The notes under the pieces: generated by a model
Databases searched by the model: none
The model's input: the letters and a program-made list of their open reading frames with translations, nothing else
What the model was told of the DNA's origin: nothing
Program-made: the position numbers and the translations under genes
Source of the DNA: Epinephelus fuscoguttatus
Lineage: Eukaryota; Chordata; Actinopteri; Perciformes; Serranidae
Direction of reading: 5' to 3'
Length of the DNA: 64,000 bases
Assembly: GCF_011397635.1 (NCBI RefSeq)
Contig: NC_064756.1
Coordinates: forward strand, 29,874,996 to 29,938,995
Shown: positions 10,501 through 22,706 of the stretch, one piece after another
How the letters are laid out: each line of letters begins with the position of its first letter
How positions within the stretch are numbered: position 1 is the first letter of the stretch

Positions 10501-13500
10501 TGCACGCACAGGGCTTGCGGACGTCCGCTTTGAGCCTGCGCGGACCTCCGCGCGGAGTCCATTCCGTGTACGCTCCGCCCGAGTATGTTCAGGCCTTAAT
10601 CCATGAATCAGCTTCTCCTTTCACCTTTAGTTATTTGCAAATACTGAATATAAGATCGTACAGATAAGCAAACTGATAATTTTGTGAATGTGTGCTTCAG
10701 AAGAACACAGCCATTAACTTAAAAAACTGTACAACCTAAACAGACTTAGCACAGAAAACTAATAAAATCATAGAAGTGAGACTGTGGGGAGTTTCTATCT
10801 CATAAACTTAGGCTAATTAGTTTTTAGGATTTGCCCTTTTGGTCTGAGAGGAAATTGCACATAGCAGATCTGGTGTGACTGCAGCAGGTCACCCAGATGC
10901 ACGTATAGATGTGTGTTGTGGGACTGAGGGTCTCTGTGGGGCTCTTGATGCTGTTTTGAGCAGAGCTTTGCAGGATTTGCGAATACAAGTCAGTGAATTG
11001 ATGGCAGGAAGGGGGGGCAGAGGGTTCAGATTCCTCCAGATTTATAATACTCCCTTAGTTCTCTGATCACATTATTATGCTGTCTGCCTACTCATAACTT
11101 CATGCTGGCCTTCAGCAAGTGCATAACTTTATTATCTGGGGGACTGTGCTGTGTTTTGGCACAAATAGTAAAGCCCACATGAAAAAAGTAAAGTGTATGG
11201 AAAGTTGAATACATCATCAGTACAGTCCAGCTGTTTAAGTGAAACTGAGAGGGAGAGTATGGATTTTACCGAAAGGGCGAGGGGGTTGTGAGACTCACAT
11301 AAGGGAGGACACTCTGTAATAGAGGAGGAGGTGACCACAGCCAGGCAGAGAGAGCAGAGAAATGAAGAATGACACAATTACATACAGCAACTGGAGTGTA
11401 TGCGTGTGCAGCACTGCTGAAGGAAGTCTCACTGGGCCTTATAAGGACTGCAGCAAATGCTCGGCTTACTGTTCCGTTTTGTTTTTTTCTAGTCTTTTCC
11501 TGATTGACTCTCTGTCACTCAGCTCTTACTGCGCCTTAATCTCTCAATCTTTATCTCTTTTTCTCTGAGGAAGTGTGCTATCAGTCACTCTGCCATGTAA
11601 TCGAGGCCACTGTCCTACATGTGTCGCTGCCAGTGTCATGGAGACAAAGAGAAATGATGAGCAGCAGAGGCCTGTTACATGTTGTCTCAGCCTGAGTTGT
11701 GTTAACTTCCCTTTTCTGAGGAAGATGACAGAAGTACAAATGAACAAACTCCTCATTAGGCATTCTGAAAATTCATAGTTTCAGATAAATACACACGTTT
11801 GCCAGTTTATTAGTAGCTTAAAAAATATAGTCTAATATAGCAATCCTGCAGTAAATTATAGCTTTATGAAAATTATAACATTCAGTTTGTGTTGAAACTG
11901 TTATAGAGAGGTGCTAATTCAACTTAATTATGATTTTGGTGGCTGTATTTTGCACTGCTGGTAAACTGTGTTATTTTTAGAGGTGTTTCTAATACCTAGT
12001 CTACCCCTTTAGATATAATTTGGGTGGAGACCTAATGAAAGTAGGATTTATTGCAGGACTCTTACATTTGTTGGCAGTTCAGTGGGTACACCTAATGCAG
12101 GGTGAGGGTTTGACCCAGGAACATGCACTTATCAGTGACAGCTGAAAGTTTCTGATAATATTGCCAATAAAAACTTACTTTCTGTTAACTATTTTCATCA
12201 TTTCATTTTGTCACGATATAAAACATGTTTTTTCTGTTTAAAAAGTGTGAACGTTGGAAGATGGCAAGTACTTCTACATCTACATCTTTTAAGTGGTTAA
12301 GTCTCCCTCAAATGCACAGCTGATATCCTACATGACTTGTTATGTGTTTACATGAATGAACAGCTAATTGATAGTGTTTTGTTTACGTGACATAACTGAA
12401 GTGCATATTTGATGGATTCAGCGTGGACAGAGACACGCTTGCTTGCTGTTAGGACATGGTGTGAGGCCTATGTATTCTCAGAGTGAAATCTTTTTACATA
12501 ACATTATTGATGGAGAGATTTAGATATATCAGACTTCCAACAAATGTTCTTGGTCAAAAATCAGGTAATGGAAACCCTGAGGGCAGCAGTGTGGATGATA
12601 AAGCTGCTTGCTGTGTGTGTTTTATGAGAGACAGACCGAGACAGAGAAGGAGAGAGGTACAGGGAAAGGGTAAGGAAAGGTGGAAGGTGAACTATTGTAC
12701 AGTGTTTCTTTAAGTTATTAAAAACTTACTCAGGATGCTGCTTTATCACCTGAAACCCGAAATATTTTCTAACAAGCTTACCCAAACTGCCCCAACAGCG
12801 GGTCAACCTGTGGGACCTGCAGGTTGTGGGTGGACCCGTGCATCAATGCTATAAGCATTAGCTTAATGTGTGGATAGCAGAGGGACTGAAGTTACTGCAT
12901 ACTTTTTTCTCCCTAAAGTCATATTTAGAGTAACTGCAGGACAGGCTGGAAAAGTTGCTAAGTCCTTTGCTGTGCTAAAGGCTTTTGTGAAACATTAAGT
13001 CAACATGAATTTTCCTCTCTCGCTGTAGAGATGACCACGGCTTCAGCCCTCTCCACTGGGCATGCAGGGAGGGCCGCTCCAGCGTGGTGGACATGCTCAT
13101 CATGAGAGGGGCTCGCATCAACGTCATGAATCGTGGGGACGACACGCCTCTGCACCTGGCTTCCAGCCATGGACATCGCGAAATCGTGGGAAAGGTAGGT
13201 TGCATGTAAACACTGGGGCGAGCACACAGTGATGCTTGAAAAGGTTCCTTCCTGGTTTCTTAGTCATCCTGTAACCCCACTGTAATATTGTTTCTGATGA
13301 TTGTCAGAATATGAATTACCTCCAACATTATAACACAACATAGTCTCTCTCTTTGGTCTATTTGTCAGTGTAAAGCCCAAGCTGTGAAACGGACACTAAT
13401 CTCTTCTAAGCACACAGGTGTTAAAATCTATTGCTTCATGAACACAGGATATTATGAAACCTAAAATGATGACATATGAATAGCAATTATAGACAGAAGG

Positions 13501-15501
13501 TCTTGTCTGTTCTTGCAACTGAAGATAGTCAGTGTTGAGGGAAAACTTAATGTTTCAGTGGCTGCAAGTATGATTATTAAACCTGCTTATAACACGTGTG
13601 AAGCATAGAACAAGAAATTTGTTTTGTGAAAGTAGTTATTTACCTCTAAACTGATTAATTAATCTTTCAGTTATTCAATGCTTGCACATTTTAAATATTT
13701 CTTAAAAGGGATGGACAAGAGGATTAATACATCAGCTGCAGGCTGACTTAATGACAGATGGACTTTTTTTAATTTGCAGATAATTGACCATTTAAAAGCA
13801 CAATTTGTGCACAATCAGTAGCTGGGATCCACTGGCTTGTAGTGTGTGCATGCACAAGCTCCTACGCAGCATAAAAACTGGGTACAATGTATGTCCTGTT
13901 TTAAGGCTTTGTAACCCACTGGTTTGCTCTTGTGATGCAACTTGCAGTCCGGTATGTGGAGCTCACATATTGTAAGTGTTTTTAGAACAGCAGCACCTGG
14001 GGGGTAAAATAGAGGAACACAAAGTGACCTGTTAGACGATTGTGTTCGCTTAAAGACATTATATTTTAGTTTCTGAAAGAATGCAAGGATGTCTTGTATC
14101 TTAGTATACCATATGCCATAATGTGAGGCCTCTGCTCCAGGGTGTCTGATTTAGAATTGCTGCCAGGCAGCTATTGAGTTTAATGTTAGGCATGTCTCAA
14201 TACCTCTGGTATGTGTCCACAGGCAAGACGAACTTCCATGATTTTTGTTGGCAGCATGAACACTAAGCCCTGTATACAGGCCAAACAAGATCTGACCAGC
14301 CTTGTTTTGCATATAACCCTTTGTTTCTGCTCCTCTTTCAGCTGATCCAGTGCAAGGCAGACACAAATGCAGCCAATGAACACGGAAACACACCACTGCA
14401 TTATGCCTGCTTCTGGGGCCAAGATCAAGTGGCTGAGGTTAGTGCACCCCCTGGTGGTAGTAAAGCTGAGACTTATCTGTATTCATGTGTAATTCTATTA
14501 AAATGTGGCTGACACCAATCTGTCCTTTAACTCAGGACCTCGTGACTAATGGGGCTCAGGTGAGCATCTGTAACAAATATGGGGAAACCCCTCTGGACAA
14601 AGCCAAACCTCACCTGCGGGAACTCCTCAAAGGTATCCTGACTCCTCATTACCACTTACCTCATACTTAATTGCCTTTGTGTTCAGTTTTCTCATCTTAA
14701 ACTACACCTTTGACACACAGAAAAGGCTGAGAAAATGGGGCAGAGCTTGACTAAAATTCCCTTCAAGGACACGTTCTGGAAAGGCACTACCAGAACTCGA
14801 CCCCGTGAGTCCCACACACACATGAAACAGTTTATTTGCTGACCAGTTTCCATCAGTCGGTTTGGTCAGAGTGCTGCATGAAAGAGAAAAAATGTTCCTA
14901 GCTGGCGTCCCAGCCAGTCCTGATGTGGTGTTTGAAATTTCCACTGCCTTTTCGTCTGTATGGTGTCGTGCTAAATTTGACATGAATAGTGGGGCTTTTG
15001 TCTGAACTCCATCTTGTGTTTTTAGGCAATGGCACTTTGAACAAACATGCAGGCATTGACTACAAACAGCTCGCTCTCCTGGCTAAAATAAATGAGAACC
15101 AGTCTGGAGAGGTACCTCTGATCTTATTTTTATCACACTGTATGGTCATGCAGAATTGCTGATGATCGTTTACACAAAACATGCCATTCATGTCTGTTTT
15201 TTTGTGCTTAATTCTTGTTTTTAGCTGTGGCAAGGTCGCTGGCAGGGGAATGAGATTGTTGTTAAGGTGCTAAAAGTTCGTGACTGGACCACAAGGAAAA
15301 GCCGAGACTTCAATGAGGAATATCCCAAACTCAGGTTATTATTTAATCCAGACTTTTCTACTGCCCCTGTGTTCTGTGCAGTTGTCGTCACTCATTTGTC
15401 TGTTTGCATTGAACCAGATTATTTGTATTATTTCTTTTTGGAGGTGTTGCGTCTCACACAAGGCATCTGTTAATGACAAATCCTCTGTGGGTTTGCCTAT
15501 T

Positions 15502-15532
<31 letters not shown>

Positions 15533-18500
15533 CCCCTGTCCCTACCTCTTGGGCTCCATCCCAGGATATTTTCCCATCCGAATGTCCTACCCATGTTGGG
15601 AGCATGTCAGTCTCCTCCCGCCCCTCACCCCATCATCATCACACACTGGATGCCTTATGGCTCTCTCTACAATGTGCTGCATGAAGGCACCAGTGAGTAC
15701 TTCTACTCTGGTTACACAGTCCGTTCTTGTCACCGTTTTTAGTGGTTTGCAACGATTTGTGATTTATGGCACTTTCACATTTCTCATTATGTTGCCATCG
15801 TTCTTTGTACAGTAGCCATTGTACCACCATCCTCATATGTGGTGAAAGTAAGAGGGGCTGAAACCTGTTGTGATTTGTCACTCATTCTGCTGTCAGACTT
15901 TGTGGTGGACCAGACGCAGGCGGTGAAGTTTGCACTGGACATTGCTTGTGGAATGGCTTTCTTGCACACACTTGAACCCATGATCCCTCGCCACTATCTC
16001 AACAGCAAGAGCGTTATGGTAAGGAGGACTCTGTGGTTTCAGCATAACTTTCAGGATAATGAACTGACCTGTCACAGGAAACTGTGTTGCTTGAAAAAAA
16101 AAAAACAGAAAACAGCAGAGAAGTGAATGTCATCTGTTCAACTTTAAAGTGACATCTCAGTCGGCGCTTCTTGTTTCCACAGATAGATGAAGACATGACA
16201 GCCAGGATCAGCATGGCAGATGTCAAGTTCTCCTTCCAGTGTCCTGGCAGGATGTACTCACCGGCATGGGTAGCCCCTGAGGGTAGGCATCACTCATAAA
16301 GCACGGATCCAAAGTGACAGCTGAAACCACAGCAGCTCGAGCGTGAATGATGGATGCAGGGAACTCTAGACTGTCTCAGAACTAAATGTAATCCACAGCT
16401 GATGTCCCCTTGAGATGCAGTGAAATCAAAACATAAACTGATAGCAGCAGTTCACAGAAAAGCGTTACATTGACAGAACAGTGTATGGAGCATGATGGTG
16501 GTGACTGTATGGGGTACAGGAGACCGGTTACCATAGAAACAACCTCCATACAGTCTACATGTAATGGGCAGTGAGACATGAAATTGAGAGCACAGAGAGA
16601 ATCGCTATTGAGATGGCAAAAATGTAAACATTTAGCTAAGATGAAGAATTTTAATAGGTCTTATCTTCAGAAAGAACTTAAAATTAATTAATTGATAAAG
16701 TAAAATTTGAATATTTGAATAAAAAGAAAAAGATGTATATGACCAGTTGGGGTGTAAATCACTAGTTTTATCATGATGCAATATTATATTCATTCTTTGG
16801 ACAATACAATATTTGCTGATATCAGCGTCCACCAATCAGTTCAGGGGTTTGCGATCCATATGAGACGATATCATATGCCCGTGTAACACAAGTGGTTACA
16901 AAAGAAGCTGCCACCCCTTTCTTTTTTGCTTTTGGCCATAAAAGATAAAAACAACACATAAATAATTGCAACTGGTTAAGTACAGTGAAGATAACTTTAA
17001 AGTGACTCCACTAACACACAAACAGCACATGGGATAAGTTAGCCTTAAGGGCCTTTGTCCAGAAATCTTTTCATTTTAACCCAAACCATGATCTTTTTCC
17101 CAAAACTTCAGGGCTACCTGGCTTAAAGCCCTGAAGGCAGACTTCTCCCAACAGCCATAAAACATGGATTAACAACAAGATCTTTTAACAAAAGTATCAA
17201 ATTATAACTGTCAGGGTTCATCGGCAAAACAGTTTTTTTTGCTTGTTACCCATTATCAGCACAAGTACTTCTAAATTGCACAAACTAGCCTCGCAGCTAG
17301 TGGAGTGTTCCTCTACTCGTAACTTAACAAATTACATGTATTATTCATACTTTTTCTTACTCACCGTTGGGCTAAGTCACTCTGTTTCCCAACACAACAG
17401 CTCAGATGAATTTCAGCCTGCATGCACATTTTTTTTCAGCTGAACATTGTTGAAACAGAGCAGCTAAGGCAGATACATCATGTTTCATGAGTATCTTATC
17501 TCATATCGGTATTGTTAACATGGCATGTGCTTTGTCTTTTAACCTGTATTTACTCTGAAATCCAAAATATTTCCACACCGCTGATTTACTCCTGAGTAAA
17601 TAACGTTATCTTGACTGTCTTTTTCTTGGCTGCTTGCCGTTATCTGCCTGGTTTTGTTATGTGGTGTGCCCTAAAAATGATGATATGAATCGATGCTTTA
17701 ACTTTTCATCAATTATATTGGGTCGTTGATCATCAAATAGATACATCAATCAAAACTGATGGATTGTTACACCTTTATTGACCAGGCTATTACCATTTAT
17801 CCTCTTTCACTGTGATTTCTCACTTTTGGTATTTTTTTATTTCTTTCATCCATATTTTTCTGTTGCCTGCATATCAAAGTTAAGTCCTTCACTTTATCCC
17901 ACTCTGTTACATTCTGTTTCCATAACTTTATCCTACTACTGTGGGCAGTGTGGTTATCAAGCACTTCTTAGATTAGTTTACCACAGTGAATGTAAAGGCA
18001 TTTTCTTTAACACTTTATGATGACCACTCACAGAGAATGGATGATTACTGAAGTCAGTGTTGTGAATTGTAAAGACACAGCACAAATGTGTGTATGTGGC
18101 TTATGGTTATGGTCCCACAGTTTCCTGGTCATCAGTTAATGGATGGATATTTGACCTCACACATAGCATAACTGCATAACTGAATGCAGTTTCATTTCAG
18201 ATAATGTTTGCACTGCAGCCTATCTACAAAAAACTACTTCCAGCTTTTCATTCAGTAGTGTTAAATACATTTAGGTAATAAATCACATTCATATAGAAAT
18301 TCTCCATTTTAACCTAGTAGTCACAAATGTGTGCTCGGCTGTGCTTGAATATAAGTGCTTTTTGCAGAAGGCAGAGGGAGGCAGTGTCTGTTGTGTGGGT
18401 TCACACACCACAACGCTTCAGTGTGTTTGCTCTGCATAACCTTCACTTGTCGCCCTCTGTGATCTCCAGCCCTGCAGAAGAAGCCAGAGGAGATCAACCG

Positions 18501-18894
18501 TCGGTCAGCAGACATGTGGAGCTTTGCTATTCTGCTGTGGGAGTTAGTGACCAGAGAAGTGCCGTATGCCGACCTCTCCAACATGGAAATTGGCATGAAG
18601 GTCAGCAGAGCTATCTTTCGCTCATTCCATTAGCGGCTGGGTAGCAACCGCTTGCAGGCAAAATAAACTATTACTCTGGCTTTTAATGCACTCAAGAATA
18701 CCTTCTCTACTGTAACAAACATATATGTCTGTTTTGGCTCTCAGGTTGCCTTGGAGGGTTTGAGGCCCACCATCCCCCCTGGAATCTCACCCCACATTTG
18801 CAAGCTCATGAAGATATGCATGAACGAAGACCCGGCAAAGAGGCCTAAATTTGACATGATTGTGCCAATTCTGGAAAAAATGCAGGACAAGTGA
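5240..18894 (+). CDS. ilk: Integrin-linked kinase (ILK), complete; CDS starts at 5416
   Basis: ILK is the ankyrin-repeat pseudokinase that joins PINCH and parvin in the IPP complex and couples beta-integrin tails to actin at focal adhesions. Exon 2 starts at 5240 with 5' UTR; the ATG is at 5416. Coding exons: 5416-5504, 13029-13194, 14342-14437, 14536-14632, 14721-14804, 15026-15111, 15225-15334, 15565-15692, 15897-16018, 16183-16282, 18470-18600, 18745-18894. All have GT-AG borders and compatible phases. They sum to 1,359 nt, or 452 codons plus stop, the human ILK length. The start [12 protein letters not shown] is the known N-terminus. Residues about 33-165 are ankyrin repeats ([24 protein letters not shown]). 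The kinase-like domain spans about 193-446 with K220 in VVKVLK. HYLNSKS replaces the catalytic HRD loop, and D339-V-K replaces DFG, so it is pseudokinase-like. APE is in [13 protein letters not shown]. It ends EKMQDK. Confidence 0.97.
7489..7529 (+). repeat. (TG)n microsatellite
   Basis: About 20 uninterrupted TG units inside the large ilk intron. Confidence 0.97.
7856..8025 (+). mobile_element. Short hAT-like MITE (TAGAGCTGAAACAAT family), internally deleted
   Basis: The left end TAGAGCTGAAACAATA faces the right end AATTTCAGCTGTCTA, giving inverted ends. The interior contains GACTATAAAATGTCAGATAATAG and ATTATGAAAATAGTTG, phrases of the widespread fish element that has GATTAGTCGATTAATC-like termini. 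It is non-coding. A longer relative lies in apbb1 intron 2 (24129-24443). The eight bases on each side do not match, so the element limits are approximate. Confidence 0.55.
8773..9003. mobile_element. Short hAT-like MITE with CTAGGG ends
   Basis: The left end TAGGGTTGCTTGATTA and the right end CATCGCCAAGCCCTA are imperfect inverted repeats. AATCATCATCACGATTATTTTGG and CAAAATCATAATGG are interior inverted echoes. The flanking 8-mers GCCAGCAC and GCTAACAC match at 6 of 8 positions, which fits an aged 8-bp hAT-type target duplication. No ORF is present. It sits in ilk intron sequence. Confidence 0.6.
10243..10596. mobile_element. GC-rich Harbinger-like MITE with TAA target duplication and internal tandem duplication
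   Basis: The element starts AGGCCCGAACATACTCGG and ends CCGAGTATGTTCAGGCCT. It is directly flanked by TAA at 10240-10242 and TAA at 10597-10599, as expected for PIF/Harbinger-type insertion at TWA. A second right terminus (CCGAGTATGTTCGGGCCT) lies inside, at about 10385-10402. A roughly 130-bp segment (about 10272-10402) is repeated almost exactly at about 10463-10596, with a 60-nt spacer between. No transposase ORF is present. Superfamily assignment is inferred from the 3-bp duplication and terminal repeat only. Confidence 0.7.
15506..15533 (+). repeat. (TGTC)n short tandem repeat
   Basis: Interrupted TCTG/TTTG units followed by five TGTC units, in the ilk intron just upstream of the exon starting at 15565. 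Confidence 0.8.
16283..18469 (+). other. ilk: ilk intron between the APE-motif exon and the penultimate exon
   Basis: This 2.2-kb intron has no exon-like ORF. It carries a probable hAT-like element (16751-17773). The rest is AT-rich with no recognisable feature. Confidence 0.8.
16751..17773. mobile_element. Probable non-autonomous hAT-like element, about 1 kb
   Basis: The left end GGTGTAAATCACTAGTTTTATC and the inverse of the right end (GGTGTAACAATCCATCAGT..) share GGTGTAA and then AGTTTT plus TGATG(T/C)A after small gaps. Both ends carry ATATCG/ATGATG-rich subterminal sequence common in fish hAT MITEs. There is no transposase. The element boundaries are inferred from these ends alone. Confidence 0.45.
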
Positions 18895-19400
18895 TAAACC
18901 TCCTCTGCCCTACTGTGCTGGACTGATGAATTGGGGGACATCTTACCCCAAATATCACTCTGATATGGTGGTGTGGTGCTTACCAGTATTGCCTTAAACT
19001 CTCACTCTACCGCTGCATTCAACGCCACTGTAGCTTCTTCTTCTGAGATGATTCAGCAGCAGTCACTTCTATTATGTTGTTGTTGTTTTGTTTTTTTTTG
19101 CAAAGTGCTATTAAGTTTTTATTAGTGTCTCCATCTTTGTCCGCCGTTGCTGTCTTCGCAGGAGCTTAATATTGACTGTTCATCTTCTAAACTGTAATCA
19201 TGTGGACTGAGTACAATCTTCTTCAATCCTGTAGACTGAATAACCTGTGGAGGTCAGCATGACAGTCTGCCACATTGCTTCAGTGGATTTAAGGCCTTAT
19301 TTTTCTTATCTGGAGTGGGCTCACTATTAAAAAGTCACCCTGTAAGGAAACTGTTCCTCTGTAAATGGTGGCTCATAATAAAACAAACGACATATTAACT
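18895..19400 (+). terminator. ilk: ilk 3' UTR and candidate polyadenylation signal
   Basis: The sequence after the TGA (18892-18894) has no further ORF. The first canonical AATAAA is at 19377-19382, about 480 nt after the stop, followed by a TTGTCTTGTGGGG stretch that could serve as a downstream GU-rich element. Later AATAAA copies near 20690 and 20830 could give longer forms. Confidence 0.5.
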
Positions 19401-21730
19401 CGAGCTTGTCTTGTGGGGAAAAGCTAATGTTAGCAGCAAACTGTATGCAACTGGGCAAGCATGACATGTCTGAAACCAAGCATTTAAACAACATGTAAGA
19501 AAATGTATATGAATGAGTGGCGGCCATGAGAGTACTTAGCAGTGTTGTACCATTCAGCTTGGCTGTGTAGTGATGTGTAGAGCTTGACCTGCCTTGAGCA
19601 TTGATTTGTATCCTGTACAACCTGCTGAGAGTGATGTAAAACCGGTCATACAAACTTTATTTTTCAGTGCAGAAAAAATGGCATTTGATCATTGAGATTT
19701 TGGGAAGATTACTTTCAAAATGCATTGCGAGACTGCTTATTTTCTCATCTGTATTACAATAATGTAATGTATTACTGTAATATAGTTTATTTTCATTAAT
19801 TTCCTTTCCCATTTATTAGCTGTACTATTCAACAAAAGTTGGTCTCTTTTTCAAGATGTCTAAAAGCGTTTCACGCTCATGTTGAATACTGGCAATCTAT
19901 GTAATCCAACACATAATACCTTCTTTTCGATGTAGTGTCAGGAATGAATGCGTCAGCCGAGCCTGTAATTTATTCATGGGAATCACAGGTACAGTTACAG
20001 TTTGTTTTGTCAAGCATGGGGCCTGCCTTTTCCCCCAATTTCATGGCTACATCAGAAGCAGCCGCCAACAGAAGGTAACTGAGACATTAAGGGTTGGTGT
20101 TAACATCCTGCAAACTGTCATATTGTTTTTTCACTTGAGATTACTAGATTACTTCTGACTTTGAATCAGTCTCATGGGTTGTTTCTTCTGCCTGCATCGT
20201 CTCTGTGCCTCCACCAGCTTGCTCGAATCACAGGTTGAAGCCAAAATTAAGAATGACTTATACAAATGTATGTATTTATATATAAGTATATTAAAAAGGA
20301 AAAATATGGGCAACATGAATGTGTGAATTTGTAGTGGGAATTGGGTATTAATAGGTAATTAGCATCTGCATTAAAAAGCAACATCAATATCAGACCGATG
20401 ATATTTACCAACTGATATGTAACTTAAGGTGGGATAGTGCTTTTGTGATCATTTTTTAGGCTTGAGTCTTATAACTGTCAAATGGACATCAGAAAAGGCA
20501 TAAATAACATGAATTTAAGATGATAATATTACTTAAGGAGCTCATCGTGGCCTTATGTCCCAATGATGATCAAGTATGTAAGTAATCTGATGCATAAATA
20601 CTAAGATTTGAATATTTATTGTATCATTTAATAATGTTTTATGGATCTGTTGTAAGCCATTGTTAAGAACAACTTGTAGGCTGCCAGGTAATAAAAAACC
20701 TCCACAGCTAGTGAGTCACTAACAATTTCTTACTTTCAAATAAGCCATTAATTCTTATACATTTCAATAGAGTTGTTAAATAAGCCAAAGTCTGTGAGTC
20801 ATTGTGTGTTGTAATTTGTCATTTAAGGGTAATAAACCTCAAGTTAGTCAGTGTAGTAAAAACTTTTCCAGAATGCACCAAATATTTCATTTTGAATGTG
20901 AATGAATAGTTGAAGGGATTCTGGTTCAGATGTCCTGCAGCTGTTCTCCAGAAGGTCAGAGGTCAAATGGTTCAGTGGCGTTGTCTAATGATTTCATAAA
21001 GCTGACACCACCATGGCTTAAAAAAAATAAGTGTACCACCAGAAAAGCATGAACACGAATGATGCGTCAACCTAAAAGTATTAAAGTATTGATCTATTCC
21101 TGATCCATAAACCCATAATAAATGATTGATTACAACTCATAAACACACTGCCATTTAATGCAGATTTAATGCAGTAGTGGAAGAAGTACTTGGATCTTTT
21201 ACTTAAGCAGCAATACTGCAGTGCAGAAATAAACTCTCACAAGTCCTGCATCTAAAACCTTACTGAAGTAAAAAAAAAAAAAAAGTATTAACATCAACTT
21301 TAACTGACATACCAAAAGAAAAAGAAATCATCATGCAAAATGGTCCGTTTCAGAATAATGTTGTGTTCTAGATTATAATTATTGATGCATTTATATATAC
21401 ATCATTTTAAAGGTGCTGTGGTAAAAGTGGGACTTATTTAAATTACTTGCTGGGTACCATAACGTTTAATATAATATATTAGTTTATTTATATTTTGTGT
21501 CAGTTATCTGTAAGGTAACTAGTAATTGAAGATGTCAGTGTAATGAAGTAAAAAGTACATTATTCTGAAATGGAGTAGAAGTATAAAGTACCATCAAATG
21601 TACCATCGAATAAAGTAGGCTACAAGTACTTTAAAGTTGTACTGAAGTACAATGCCTGGGTCTGTACTCTCCACCACTGCCAAGTATCAGACATCTTAAA
21701 TACTGCCGTTGGCACGGAAGCTATTCATTA
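19401..21730. other. ilk-apbb1 intergenic region
   Basis: This is AT-rich non-coding sequence without credible ORFs. Apart from one interspersed element (21171-21680) nothing recognisable is seen. Part of it may be an extended ilk 3' UTR. Confidence 0.6.
21171..21680. mobile_element. Interspersed 'ACTTAAGTAC' element, copy 2
   Basis: The ends are inverted: GCAGTAGTGGAAGAAGTAC at the left, and GTACTCTCCACCACTGC at the right (inverse GCAGTGGTGGAGAGTAC). The interior is rich in TTTACTTAAG, GTACATTATTCTG, AAGTATAAAGTACC and TACAAGTAC phrases shared with copies at 3310-3745 and 36941-37735. No protein is encoded. Confidence 0.65.
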
Positions 21731-21799
21731 TGCTTCACAGATGATGCGGCACCGGATCAATATGTCTTCAAAAACGGAAAAGGTCCATCTTATTTCACT

Positions 21800-22016
21800 G
21801 AGCTCCCTCCGGCTCTGTGCCTGGGTGGCAGCTCTCTCTCTCTCTGAGCCCAGGCCGTGACGTTGCTCCGTGACGCAGATTCGCCCTCCATCACCAGTCG
21901 AGCCCACTGACAGAAAACACCACCTAGAAACGAAGCGAGCCCTCACGATTTATGGAAATATGTAGTTAGCTCGCACCGTACACCGTATTTCGACAACAGG
22001 GGGTTTGTTGGAGCTG
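21800..22016 (+). promoter_or_regulatory. apbb1: apbb1 promoter region and non-coding exon 1
   Basis: This CpG-richer stretch includes two CRE-like cores (GTGACGTTG and GTGACGCAG, about 21857-21880) and a short CT run. A strong donor follows (GAGCTG|GTAAGT, exon end 22016). The matching acceptor is ATCAG at 22681-22685, 21 nt upstream of the apbb1 ATG. The transcription start is not defined. Confidence 0.45.
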
Positions 22017-22706
22017 GTAAGTGAAAATTAGTATTATAAGCTTCATAAATCACTGCCATTTCGCTTCGCTTTGATTTTCTTGTTTGGAAACGTTAGCAAG
22101 CTAGCTGAGGAGCTAACGTTAGCCTAGCTAAGATGACGGTGATGATGGCGGATGGATCCCGTTATATCCAGCTGCAGCGATGGCATCCGATTAATATCGA
22201 TGTATTTCAGTACGCAGTGTGATTTTAGAAGTGGATATTAGTTGAAAATGTGTTGACTGAATCAAAAATGATGCATTGAACTCCTGACCGTCTTTATATT
22301 GATCTCAATACTAAAACAGAAAAGGTCGTGTTGGCAAATGGACGGTGATGCAGCTGAAGTACGTTTCATATTCGTTGGTAAAATCCAACAGTGAAAGTAA
22401 CCGCAGTAATACCCAACCCGGAATAGACGAACAGGAAACAAACTTCAGTGTCCATCTTAAAATGTTGCTAGCTAGTTGCTTTGCAGTTTATGTAACTAGT
22501 ATATTTTTGCGATTATTACATGGTTAGCGCTTCTGGGTATATTTGTATGAAGCAGCCACAGTTCATTTCCTCCAACTCTGATGAAAAACTCTGCCTGAAT
22601 CTCACAATTTTGTAACGCTAGCCTGCTAGCTAGCATGCTAACGGTGATGCTAATAACGTAACATCTCAACCTCTTCCTCCATCAGCCTGATACATGGAAA
22701 GTTAAC

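Larger units (their letters stand above)
5505..13028 (+). other. ilk: Large ilk intron between coding exons 1 and 2
   Basis: This 7.5-kb intron separates the first 29 codons from the first full ankyrin repeat. It has no exon-like ORF. It contains poly(A) at 6864-6882, a TG microsatellite (7489-7529), an AGCTGAAACAAT-type element (7856-8025), a short hAT-like element (8773-9003) and a GC-rich element with TAA target duplications (10243-10596). The remainder shows nothing recognisable. Confidence 0.85.

Noticed and set aside
10183..10562. Overlapping 79-108 codon ORFs with Arg/Ala-rich repeats
   Set aside because: They come from the CpG-rich duplicated transposon unit; the repeated peptides follow the DNA repeat.
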